Positions 1 through 5,981 of a DNA stretch of 8,745 nt are shown in pieces (position 1 is the first letter of the stretch; every line of letters begins with the position of its first letter). The position numbers and the translations under genes were made by a program. The notes below the pieces were generated by a model. The model saw only the letters and a program-made list of their open reading frames with translations. It searched no databases and was not told the DNA's origin. The stretch is from Planctomycetaceae bacterium (GTDB lineage: Bacteria > Planctomycetota > Planctomycetia > Planctomycetales > Planctomycetaceae). The stretch lies in assembly GCA_020426065.1 (NCBI GenBank), contig JAGQQT010000143.1, positions 1 through 8,745 of the forward strand, written 5' to 3'.

Positions 1-1193
1 CGACCAGCCACATCTTTACCCAGGAACAGCGGCAAACGCATTGCGTCCGATTCTTCCTGGGAATTTTCGATCAGTTCCTTGAGGCGGACCATCACCTGCT
101 TGTCGTTTGGCACTTCCACGCCCACGGTGTTTTTGCCTGGAATCGGCGAAACAATCCGGACGGCAGGCACGCGCAATGCGATCGCCAAATCATCGGCCAG
201 AGCGGTCACTTTGTTGACGCGCAGTCCCGGTTCCAGATCCAGCTCGAACTGCGTGACGACCGGACCGGTATCAATTTCCGAGACTTTCACATTCAGGTTG
301 AATTCCTGAAACGTCTTTTCGAGAGTCGCCGCAGCAAGCTGCGCTTTTTTGGCCAGCAGCTCGTAAGGGAAATCCTCCGCTTCCTCGAGGAGCTCGAGGG
401 GAGGTAATTCAAAAGGGAGCGGATCGGCGACTTCCTCCTCATACTCGTCCTGCCTGCGATGATCCACAGAAGCAGCAGGAGGATTCACCTTGAACGGCAT
501 GGTTGCCACCGGCTCGTCATCAAAGTCTTCTTCCACGCGGCTGGCGAGTTTTTCTTCCCGCCGGACCGGCTCACACAAAGGCATGTCGAGGAGTGTTTTC
601 CGCTTGACTTCCTCAGGATTCGGCTGGGCCGGGCGGATTTTAGAATGAACCGCAATCACCGGAAACAGCAGGAATTTCTTCAGCAAGGCAATCGCGAAGA
701 ATTCTGCTGCCAGCATCAGTCCAGCAAACATCAGCGTGGTCAGCACCAGGCAGGATCCCACCAGCGAAAACTTTTTCTCGAGCATCAATACGCCCATCGC
801 GCCAATTCGTCCGCCACTGCCGTAGAGTCCTGGCTTACCCAGTCCCGGCAAAAACAGGTTCAGGAACGTCGCCACGGAAAACACGATCAGACAGATTCCC
901 AGCGTTCTAAGGAACAGATCGCGAATCGGCTGCGTGGAAAACAGTCGCAGATCAAATACAAAGGCGGCCACAATCAGAATGTAGCAGGAATAGCCCAGAC
1001 CGTTCATGAACAGGTCTGCCGCTCGCGCCCCGACAGGACCGCAGAGATTTTCCACAGTTTCCACAGTGGGATAAACCGATGTGGCCGGAGCGTCATAAGG
1101 ACTGAAACTGATCACACTCAGCGCGACAAACAGCAGACAGGCGAAAAGCCCGAGCGCTGCCAGATCAGTCTTGAGACGCTGATAGTCGATCAT
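1..1193 (-). CDS. ftsK: DNA translocase FtsK/SpoIIIE, N-terminal part (truncated by window edge)
   Basis: FtsK-family proteins are septum-associated, ATP-driven DNA pumps that clear and resolve chromosome termini during division. I translated the minus strand from the ATG at 1193 (start MIDYQRLKTDLAALG) and it stays open for 397 codons to the window edge. Seen: about four hydrophobic segments near residues 11-30, 61-80, 94-115 and 142-180, as in the FtsK membrane domain; an acidic, proline-containing linker near 185-265; then the FtsK alpha domain near 270-397, with the typical GPVVTQFELDLEPG (310-323), LADDLAIALR (332-341) and PIPGKNTVGVEVPN (350-363). It stops at LFLGKDVAG, just before the RecA-like motor, so Walker A and the gamma domain lie outside the window. 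The linker is short compared with E. coli FtsK. No clear Shine-Dalgarno precedes the ATG. The family assignment is very secure; the start is fairly secure. Confidence 0.95.
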   Translation of the reverse strand, partial: MIDYQRLKTDLAALGLFACLLFVALSVISFSPYDAPATSVYPTVETVENLCGPVGARAADLFMNGLGYSCYILIVAAFVFDLRLFSTQPIRDLFLRTLGICLIVFSVATFLNLFLPGLGKPGLYGSGGRIGAMGVLMLEKKFSLVGSCLVLTTLMFAGLMLAAEFFAIALLKKFLLFPVIAVHSKIRPAQPNPEEVKRKTLLDMPLCEPVRREEKLASRVEEDFDDEPVATMPFKVNPPAASVDHRRQDEYEEEVADPLPFELPPLELLEEAEDFPYELLAKKAQLAAATLEKTFQEFNLNVKVSEIDTGPVVTQFELDLEPGLRVNKVTALADDLAIALRVPAVRIVSPIPGKNTVGVEVPNDKQVMVRLKELIENSQEESDAMRLPLFLGKDVAG

Positions 1194-1259
1194 GGGGATT
1201 GATAATATTCTTCATCCGTCGATCTGATGTTTGCATGACGGATCAGGTTGAGAGTGCGT

Positions 1260-1373
1260 GAGGTGCCCCCCGGTTGCCCAGCAACCGGGGTGACCCCGAG
1301 AGACACGACTTTCTGAGACCAGCACTCACACGAATTGCGTAAAAGACAAGGTCAACGACCGGGGGCAACCTCC
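1260..1373. repeat. Candidate inverted-repeat element flanked by GAGG(T)GCCCCC-type ends
   Basis: The 15 bases at 1260-1274 on the plus strand (GAGGTGCCCCCCGGT) match the reverse complement of 1359-1373 (GAGGTTGCCCCCGGT) at 13 of 15 positions. The enclosed segment of about 85 bases contains the perfect hairpin and no gene. The arrangement could be a small non-autonomous repeat or a structured RNA segment. It may also be a coincidence of two GC-rich tracts, so confidence is low. Confidence 0.35.
1268..1290. repeat. Perfect GC-rich hairpin upstream of ftsK
   Basis: The arms CCCCGGTTGC (1268-1277) and GCAACCGGGG (1281-1290) are exact reverse complements separated by 3 bases, giving a 10-bp stem with eight G-C pairs. 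No T-run follows on either strand, so a classical intrinsic terminator is not supported. The left flank (from 1260) reappears inverted near 1359-1373 with two mismatches in 15, which suggests that the hairpin is part of a larger repeat element. Such GC-rich intergenic palindromes are often dispersed repeats; copy number cannot be judged from this window. Confidence 0.7.
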
Positions 1374-1828
1374 ATGCTGTCACCCCCGTTTCGCTGCTAT
1401 GACATCCGTGCAAAGCACAATACCTATTGAGACGCCTGGTTTTGTCGGCAATCATCCTCCAGATCGCATGCCGATGGCGTGACGCGACCAGATGTCCCTT
1501 GACGCTCGATAAGCTTCCCGCCGCCTGCCTCATCAAATCGCCAACTGCCTTCACGCCCTGGCGACAGATTCAGACGGAATTCAACTCATGATTCGAGCAG
1601 AAACAGTCTCACGACAAACTTATCACACGAACAAAGCCCGTGTTGTCTTTTTGCAACATTTGCAAAGCGTTGTCCCTTGCTGCACTGTCCAGGCTGATCA
1701 TTGTGAGGAGCGTAGCAGTAGCGCTGACAGCAGACAAAGAATTCAACCAGGCAGCGCATTTCCTGAAAATTCGATTCAAGAAATGTGATGAAGTCTTGCG
1801 GCTGGAGATCGATCACTCAAATGCAGAA

Positions 1829-2704
1829 TCATTTGACATCGAAATCATCAACGGACTCGGCCAGCTTCGGAGCGGAAGCGGGTGAGGATTTGCGCTGAGT
1901 TCCCGATTTCTGCGCGGGAACAGGTGCCGGTTCTGTGGGACGGAGCATCAGCCAGGCCAGCAAGCCCACCAGTGGAACCACAACACCCGCTGAAATGAGA
2001 ATCCAGAACTGCCTGGTCTCTGTGAAGGGAACCTCGGGATGAATGGTGCGTACGAAAATATTATCGACAGCCAGCTGGAACGATTTTGTTGTTGGCGTGT
2101 TCACCGTTAACGCCACGCACACACCCGTAACTGGCCCCGCACCACATTCCATCTTGCCAATGACATCAAAACCTTCCTGGCCGGCAGATCGATGAGCGCA
2201 TTCAATCATTCCTCCCATCCGGGTGACCTTCAGTGTCCCGCGCTCAGCGGTGGTCGGTTCGATTTTCCAGTGACTCTTCAAATCCTTCAGTTTGGGAGCA
2301 AAGTAAGCTACCACACCATTTCCTGCCCCCTTGTGATTCACGCGGCTGAAGTGGCAGTCAAAATCCTGGGCATAAATCAGCAACTCCAGGTTGATATATT
2401 CCTTTTCGGGATCTGGCAGGGGGGAAAGCAGACTGTAGTCGTACATCGCTTCAAAGTCCCCCGGAATATCAAACTTTCCCTGGGTACGAATCTGCTCTCG
2501 GGGCTCCTTGCGAGGTGGTATGGTAAAGACCATGGATTCATCCTTGATCTCCACCTTTCCCACATCCGGTGCCGGGCGGGCCATTTGCCAAACGGTCCGA
2601 TCAAAACTGTTTCCACTGAAATGCTCAGTGATGCTGATCCGGCCTTCCTGTTCTTCACAGCCAGGAATGACCATCGCCACAAACAGACAGGCGATCACTC
2701 TCAT
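1829..2704 (-). CDS. Lipoprotein with DUF1583-like soluble domain and C-terminal membrane segment
   Basis: The function is unknown. From the ATG at 2704 the product is 291 aa and begins MRVIACLFVAMVIPGCEE, a short signal peptide with a lipobox-like IPGC (Cys16), which is why I prefer this start. An in-frame TTG at 2755 would add 17 polar residues and spoil the signal peptide. Residues about 22-220 look like a beta-rich extracellular domain (for example FDIPGDFEAMYDYSLLSPLP at 78-97) and resemble the planctomycete DUF1583 type by general pattern only. A second hydrophobic segment at about 233-254 (FWILISAGVVVPLVGLLAWL) is followed by a Pro/Ser/Lys-rich tail ending in an acidic stretch. A lipid anchor at one end and a membrane helix at the other is unusual. 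The gene starts 71 bases after the DUF1559 stop on the same strand, so co-transcription is likely. No clear Shine-Dalgarno is visible. Confidence 0.75.
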   Translation of the reverse strand: MRVIACLFVAMVIPGCEEQEGRISITEHFSGNSFDRTVWQMARPAPDVGKVEIKDESMVFTIPPRKEPREQIRTQGKFDIPGDFEAMYDYSLLSPLPDPEKEYINLELLIYAQDFDCHFSRVNHKGAGNGVVAYFAPKLKDLKSHWKIEPTTAERGTLKVTRMGGMIECAHRSAGQEGFDVIGKMECGAGPVTGVCVALTVNTPTTKSFQLAVDNIFVRTIHPEVPFTETRQFWILISAGVVVPLVGLLAWLMLRPTEPAPVPAQKSGTQRKSSPASAPKLAESVDDFDVK

Positions 2705-2775
2705 TGAAATCGTGTTCAAGTTATCCCGCCTTCTCAAGAGAGTGTTTGAATTCAATGAAAACCTGAGCCCACAGT

Positions 2776-3807
2776 TCAGTCACCTTCTGAGATTGTCGCC
2801 AGGGCCTGCCAGACTCCCAGATCAATTGACTCCGAGGTAAATCGGGCAGAGGCATCTCCCAGCAGAAGATTGACTCCTCCATCATGGTGACTGGTGGCCG
2901 TCATCACAACGCCATCCCAGGTGGTTCCATTCTTGCAGCTGAGTCGATTGGGTCCCAGAGAATGATTGTATCGGGTCCAGTTCATATTCCCTTCGAGCCA
3001 GGTTTGTCCCGAATCATAATCACGTGTGGTATAGAGCGAAGAATTCTCCCAGTCGAGTTCATCGCAGGCCTTGCGAAAATCTGGCTCCGTCCACAGGTTG
3101 TCGAGATTATACACATCCGACAATCGATCCAGAACGTTGGGATCACCTGTCCCTTTGCAGCGTTCCGAGAACATCGCCGTATTACTCAGGCCATCCTTCA
3201 CGCCTCCCAGGCGGATACTGGAAATCTGCCCGAACATGCCATTCCCGTTTCTGCCAGTCCAGGTACTCCCATTGCAGGATCGATAGTTGTTGGTTCCCCA
3301 GGGAAAGGGCATTCGTTCCAGGTCGGAAGGACATTGAAAAACCTCGATTCGCTGTGTGGCGGCCGGACCATTGGCTCCCAGTTCACCATTGGGACCGGTT
3401 TCAGCACTGACATACGGATGAAAAGGCGCGAGGTTAAAGTCAATCAACTCCCAGGCGGCTGACTGTTCCAGAAAGGGCAACAACTGGGTATGGCAGGCAT
3501 AGCGACGATCCTCAAGAGTCCCCTTGTGAGCAACAACTGGGTGCGTGTCATAGCCCACCCCAAAGGGGAGCACGCGGTGCACATCATGATAATTGTGCAG
3601 AGCCAGCCCGATCTGCTTGAGATTTGCCAGGCATTTCAGCCGGCGCGATGTTTCCCGCACCCGTTGAATGGCGGGCAGCAGCAAGGCGATTAAAATGGCA
3701 ATCACGGCAATGACCGTCAACAGTTCAACAATCGTCATTCCCTGACGCCGACGCGAATTCGGAAATGGACTTTGACCGGGCAACCCGAGGTGTGAGCGTT
3801 CGACCAT
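2776..3807 (-). CDS. DUF1559 prepilin-like protein
   Basis: This 343-aa protein belongs to the DUF1559 family, pseudopilin-like proteins present in many paralogous copies in Planctomycetota; their role is not firmly established. Seen: a 23-residue basic leader ending RRRQG, then the type IV prepilin signature MTIVELLTVIAVIAILIALL with cleavage expected after Gly23 and the +5 glutamate at Glu28. Next come the typical RLKCLANLKQIGLALHNYHD region (57-76) and the large C-terminal domain. The family's C-terminal H-x9-DG motif appears here as His308-x9-Asp318-Ala319 (DA in place of DG). The start is the ATG at 3807, which gives a plausible leader; a start at Met24 would remove the cleavage site. 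It should be processed by a prepilin peptidase and be membrane-anchored or assembled into a filament. It probably shares a transcript with the lipoprotein gene that follows. Confidence 0.93.
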   Translation of the reverse strand: MVERSHLGLPGQSPFPNSRRRQGMTIVELLTVIAVIAILIALLLPAIQRVRETSRRLKCLANLKQIGLALHNYHDVHRVLPFGVGYDTHPVVAHKGTLEDRRYACHTQLLPFLEQSAAWELIDFNLAPFHPYVSAETGPNGELGANGPAATQRIEVFQCPSDLERMPFPWGTNNYRSCNGSTWTGRNGNGMFGQISSIRLGGVKDGLSNTAMFSERCKGTGDPNVLDRLSDVYNLDNLWTEPDFRKACDELDWENSSLYTTRDYDSGQTWLEGNMNWTRYNHSLGPNRLSCKNGTTWDGVVMTATSHHDGGVNLLLGDASARFTSESIDLGVWQALATISEGD

Positions 3808-4091
3808 GGGATCTGCGATTCCAACACGTTAAAAAACTGCTGCAAACTCAGGACGCAAGCGGTATCTCAAGAGTTCCCGGGAATTGCCGAAGTGGAGAAA
3901 ATGTGTACCGATACATTCCCATACGGAACGAATTCCGTCAATCGGTGCTGCAGCATCCCGTTTTCCACGCACCATTTTGCTGTACAGGTTCCACTGGGAT
4001 TTACCCTGAGTTAAATTAAGTGCTGTTCCGGGAATGGAACTGGTTCGACATCAAAGACCAGAAGAAGCGAGCGAAGCCAGGAGACTGCCAG
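3808..4091. promoter_or_regulatory. Divergent intergenic region with a 6-bp-arm palindrome
   Basis: This region separates the divergent DUF1559 and SecA-like genes, so it should hold promoters for both. The clearest structure is ACGGAA-CGAA-TTCCGT at 3923-3938, perfect 6-bp arms around 4 bases, which has the size of a repressor operator. A shorter TGTA-CCGA-TACA lies at 3904-3915. I see no unambiguous -35/-10 pair. An upstream in-frame GTG at 4020 would extend the SecA-like gene, but it has no good ribosome binding site, so I treat 4020-4091 as leader. Confidence 0.4.
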
Positions 4092-4712
4092 ATGGGCCTT
4101 TTTGATTTACTGTTCGGAAGCAGGAAGCCTTCCAATGTTGAGGTCGTTCCCGATCGGATCTGGATGACCACCCAGGCCAAGTTTGCAGGTTTGACGAAAG
4201 AAGCCCGGATACGCTCGCAGTCGGAAACGGTCGCCATTCTGCTGGTGGCTCATTTTCCTGATGTCCTTGCCAGGCTGGAAGAAATCGCCGAGAAGAATTC
4301 CTGGGAAGTCCCCTGCCAGGCAGTGCTCGCAGGCAATCTCAACACCGATCTTGCGTCCAGCCTGAGACTGGATGATTCTTGTATCATCGACATCATCGTG
4401 GGCGAGCGTCATCCGTTGCCCTCGGTGGATGACAATCTCCATGCGTTTGCCAACGAGCTTTCGTGCCGATGCCGCTTTTCCCATCACATGTCGCTCGATG
4501 ATGCCGTGATGAAGGTCTTCGCCGGAGCCTGGGTTAAGGATATCCTGAAACAGCTCGGAATGACGGAAGAGGAAGCCATTGAAAGTTCGATGGTATCCCG
4601 TCGGATTCGGCAGGCACAGCAGAAGATTGAAGGGCGAACCTTTGGAAGCCAGCAGGCCGAATCCGCCGCTCAATGGCTCGAAAAGAACGTGCCCGATCTG
4701 CTGCAGAAATAG
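4092..4712 (+). CDS. Stand-alone SecA NBD2-like protein (degenerate helicase domain)
   Basis: A 206-aa protein that I identify by hand alignment as a relative of the second nucleotide-binding domain (NBD2/IRA2) of the SecA preprotein translocase ATPase. The start is the ATG at 4092: AGGAG (4079-4083) lies 8 bases upstream and the product begins MGLFDLLFG. Residues 22-36 (RIWMTTQAKFAGLTK) resemble the SecA stretch opening NBD2 (VYMTEAEKIQAII). Residues 105-184 align without gaps with 80 residues of E. coli SecA as I recall it, sharing ERH, SLDDAVMKVFA (SecA SMEDALMRIFA), LGM, EAIE, and AQQKIEGRTF (SecA AQRKVESRNF), about one third identical. SecA motif VI (RGRSGRQGD), with its arginine finger, is replaced by AFANELSCR, and motif V (NMAGRGTD) is missing. 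NBD1, preprotein cross-linking and C-terminal domains are absent. ATPase activity is therefore unlikely; a binding or regulatory role is inference. The gene is monocistronic. Confidence 0.72.
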   Translation: MGLFDLLFGSRKPSNVEVVPDRIWMTTQAKFAGLTKEARIRSQSETVAILLVAHFPDVLARLEEIAEKNSWEVPCQAVLAGNLNTDLASSLRLDDSCIIDIIVGERHPLPSVDDNLHAFANELSCRCRFSHHMSLDDAVMKVFAGAWVKDILKQLGMTEEEAIESSMVSRRIRQAQQKIEGRTFGSQQAESAAQWLEKNVPDLLQK

Positions 4713-4739
4713 TAACCTGAACATTCGAGTCAGATCGAG

Positions 4740-4771
4740 TCTCGACTGAGACGTCCTCATCTCAGTCGAGA
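4740..4771. terminator. Shared hairpin between convergent genes
   Basis: CTCGACTGAG (4741-4750) and CTCAGTCGAG (4761-4770) are exact reverse complements. Flanking T4740/A4771 and inner A4751/T4760 pairs extend this to a 12-bp stem with an 8-base loop. It lies in the 70-base gap between the convergent SecA-like and YHS genes, 28 bases after one stop codon and 12 bases after the other, the usual place for a bidirectional terminator. There is no T-tract on either side, so termination may be inefficient or Rho-assisted, or the hairpin may instead protect mRNA 3' ends. Confidence 0.7.
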
Positions 4772-4782
4772 ACCACTTGGAA

Positions 4783-5163
4783 TCAGGCCATTACTCTTTT
4801 ATTCCAGTACCTGTCGGCATTGGCAAGGCACTTGGACTCGTCTTCTTTGTTCCAGAGTTCAAGTGCATTCGTGTCCTCACTCTTCAGGAACAGGTGGAGT
4901 TTTCCATCGATGATCTTGAAGTTGGTTGGATCTGCTTCAAATTCCTTTTCAATGGACATCCCGAAGGCACACATTCCATCGTATGCGGGAAGATACCTTT
5001 CGGGATCTCGATCAAATTCCTGTTTCACCTCTTCATTGACGAAGTGATACAGCTTTCCGTTGTATGTAGAACTGTACTCAGAGTGACCCTGCATTGGTTC
5101 ACCCACTGCAAAGTAAGCGACGGGGCAAAAGCCGTTGAGTTCGGGAGTATGTTGTTCATTCAT
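4783..5163 (-). CDS. YHS-domain protein
   Basis: This 126-aa protein has one YHS domain, a short metal-associated fold found in metal transporters, oxygenase subunits and small stand-alone proteins. Seen: NGFCPVAYFAVGEPMQGHSE (residues 10-29), matching the GYDPVAYF..GKP opening of stand-alone YHS proteins; YNGKLYHFVNEEVKQEFDRD (34-53), the core; then DPERYLPAYDGMCAFGM (53-69). The cysteine often found in the core of YHS domains is replaced by Val46, leaving Cys13 and Cys65 as candidate metal ligands. Cys13 stands where most relatives have Asp. There is no signal peptide, although many relatives of this architecture are exported, so it is probably cytoplasmic. It follows the P460 gene by 51 bases on the same strand and is likely co-transcribed from the sigma-54 promoter. 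The start at 5163 has only a weak GAAAG upstream. The family call is secure; the function is unknown. Confidence 0.85.
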   Translation of the reverse strand: MNEQHTPELNGFCPVAYFAVGEPMQGHSEYSSTYNGKLYHFVNEEVKQEFDRDPERYLPAYDGMCAFGMSIEKEFEADPTNFKIIDGKLHLFLKSEDTNALELWNKEDESKCLANADRYWNKRVMA

Positions 5164-5214
5164 GTTTGTAGTCTTTCAATGAGATTGTAGCTGACTGGAA
5201 AATGGGATTATCAA

Positions 5215-5844
5215 TTACTGTTTAACCTGAGGCCGGGCAGCCCGCAGCACGGGATAGGTGTCCGTAAACACGTAATCCTCTCTGGCACCTGAGTGACAGG
5301 TGTTGCAGGATTCTGTTTTCATCCGCATTCCGGACGGGGAGTAATCAGGAGCCTCTCCAAAACGGAAAAATGCCCAGCCACCTGGCTCCTCTTGAAATCG
5401 CTTACGGTCTTTCACCATCGCTTCCAGGCTGATGAACTCTCCCTGAAAGTAGCCATGGCCGCTGTCCATCGACTTGCCACCGACGGAAACAAGTTCTTTC
5501 AGGATGACTGTCCCGTCGGGAAATGTGCCGGTCTGCTTGTACCTGGCGAAACTGGCAGGGTCGATATACACGTTGTGGAACTCTGGAAACGCTGCTTTCC
5601 CATCATTCATGTCGTTAGGAGTTACGGGTGCTCCAACAAAAACCCATTCCCGATGATCGACAGGGCGGATCAGTTCCCCTTGGGCGTTATACGTTGCCGC
5701 TCGCTTTTTCATGGACGACGACATCTCCACAGCCTCGGCCTGACTGTGTCCCATCGAGTCCGAAGAACCGCAACCCGCAGTCATCAACGGCACGCTGCCG
5801 GCTCCCAGAAGCACCACGAGTGCTCCAAACTGTAATCGCTTCAT
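5215..5844 (-). CDS. Cytochrome P460-family c-type haem lipoprotein
   Basis: A 209-aa protein of the cytochrome P460 family. Characterised members are periplasmic c-type haem proteins that oxidise hydroxylamine or bind or convert nitric oxide; others are uncharacterised. The start is the ATG at 5844, preceded by a perfect AGGAGGT (5852-5858) with 7-base spacing; longer in-frame starts lack this. Residues 1-24 form a signal peptide ending LMTAG before Cys25, so lipid anchoring is likely although the -3 position is atypical. The conserved body includes REWVFVGAPVTPND (65-78), FHNVYIDPASFARYKQTGTF (89-108), PDGTVILKEL (109-118) and a C-terminal haem c site CNTCH (Cys180, Cys183, His184). Whether the lysine that cross-links to haem in true P460 is present needs a structural alignment, so this could instead be a cytochrome c'-beta-like member. 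It heads a two-gene unit with the YHS gene and carries a strong sigma-54 promoter. Confidence 0.92.
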   Translation of the reverse strand: MKRLQFGALVVLLGAGSVPLMTAGCGSSDSMGHSQAEAVEMSSSMKKRAATYNAQGELIRPVDHREWVFVGAPVTPNDMNDGKAAFPEFHNVYIDPASFARYKQTGTFPDGTVILKELVSVGGKSMDSGHGYFQGEFISLEAMVKDRKRFQEEPGGWAFFRFGEAPDYSPSGMRMKTESCNTCHSGAREDYVFTDTYPVLRAARPQVKQ

Positions 5845-5900
5845 CTTTAAGACCTCCTCACAAGGATCGAATGCTGGCCCCTGGCTGCACCTGAGCCAGT

Positions 5901-5916
5901 TGGCATGGAGGTCGCT
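5901..5916 (+). promoter_or_regulatory. Weaker sigma-54-like element facing the regulator gene
   Basis: The plus strand reads TGGCATG-GAGG-TCGCT, with the -24 GG and the -12 GC at the correct spacing but one key T of the -12 box changed to C. It faces the activator gene, 164 bases from its ATG. It overlaps the predicted start site of the opposite promoter, so occupancy of the two would be mutually exclusive. It may be functional autoregulation or a chance match. Confidence 0.4.
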
Positions 5917-5918
5917 GA

Positions 5919-5934
5919 AGCAATGGGGATGCCA
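5919..5934 (-). promoter_or_regulatory. Sigma-54 (-24/-12) promoter for the P460-YHS unit
   Basis: On the minus strand the sequence is TGGCATC-CCCA-TTGCT, against the RpoN consensus TGGCACG-N4-TTGCW. The invariant GG and GC are present with exact spacing. The predicted transcription start is near 5908, giving a leader of about 64 bases before the ATG at 5844. A divergent sigma-54 activator gene next door strongly supports this assignment. Confidence 0.85.
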
Positions 5935-5981
5935 CTTCTTAAAAGAAAAAAGCAAATAAGTACATCCCCTTTAATAGCTAG

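Larger units (their letters stand above)
1194..1828. other. Long intergenic region without a convincing gene
   Basis: This stretch lies upstream of ftsK and downstream of the minus-strand lipoprotein gene. Open frames exist on both strands (for example minus 1243-1554 and 1586-1816, plus 1640-1885), but they overlap one another, resemble no family I recognise, are rich in Cys, Arg and Ser in the manner of chance translations, and have no convincing ribosome binding site. The ftsK promoter should lie in the left part, but I see no strong -35/-10 pair. The only clear structure is the hairpin at 1268-1290 and its partly inverted copy near 1359-1373. The right half, about 1560-1828, shows no strong hairpin or repeat. 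Confidence 0.6.

Noticed and set aside
459..1202. Plus-strand 247-codon open frame
   Set aside because: It lies antisense to ftsK and its translation is rich in Gln, His and Arg with no family resemblance, whereas the opposite strand encodes an intact FtsK N-terminus.
1260..1400. Possible tRNA or small structured RNA suggested by the GC-rich hairpin
   Set aside because: No cloverleaf, no T-arm or anticodon-arm pattern and no CCA end could be fitted; left as an undetermined repeat.
1243..1554. Minus-strand 103-codon open frame upstream of ftsK
   Set aside because: No recognisable domain or ribosome binding site; it spans the hairpin and inverted repeat, so it is more likely a translated repeat than a gene.
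1586..1885. Overlapping open frames on both strands (minus 1586-1816, plus 1588-1788, plus 1640-1885)
   Set aside because: They overlap one another, match nothing known, have no clear start signals, and one runs into the lipoprotein gene.
2192..2707. Plus-strand 171-codon open frame
   Set aside because: Antisense to the lipoprotein gene, whose signal peptide and membrane segment are coherent; the plus translation has neither.
4020..4091. GTG-initiated 24-residue N-terminal extension of the SecA-like gene
   Set aside because: The extension has no ribosome binding site and no counterpart in SecA, while the ATG at 4092 has AGGAG at ideal spacing.
4107..4760. Minus-strand 217-codon open frame
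   Set aside because: Antisense to the SecA-like gene, which has a good ribosome binding site and SecA similarity; this frame has neither and crosses the terminator hairpin.
5845..5955. 37-residue N-terminal extension of the P460 gene
   Set aside because: It would bury the AGGAGGT ribosome binding site and the lipoprotein signal peptide inside the gene and would overlap the sigma-54 promoter.
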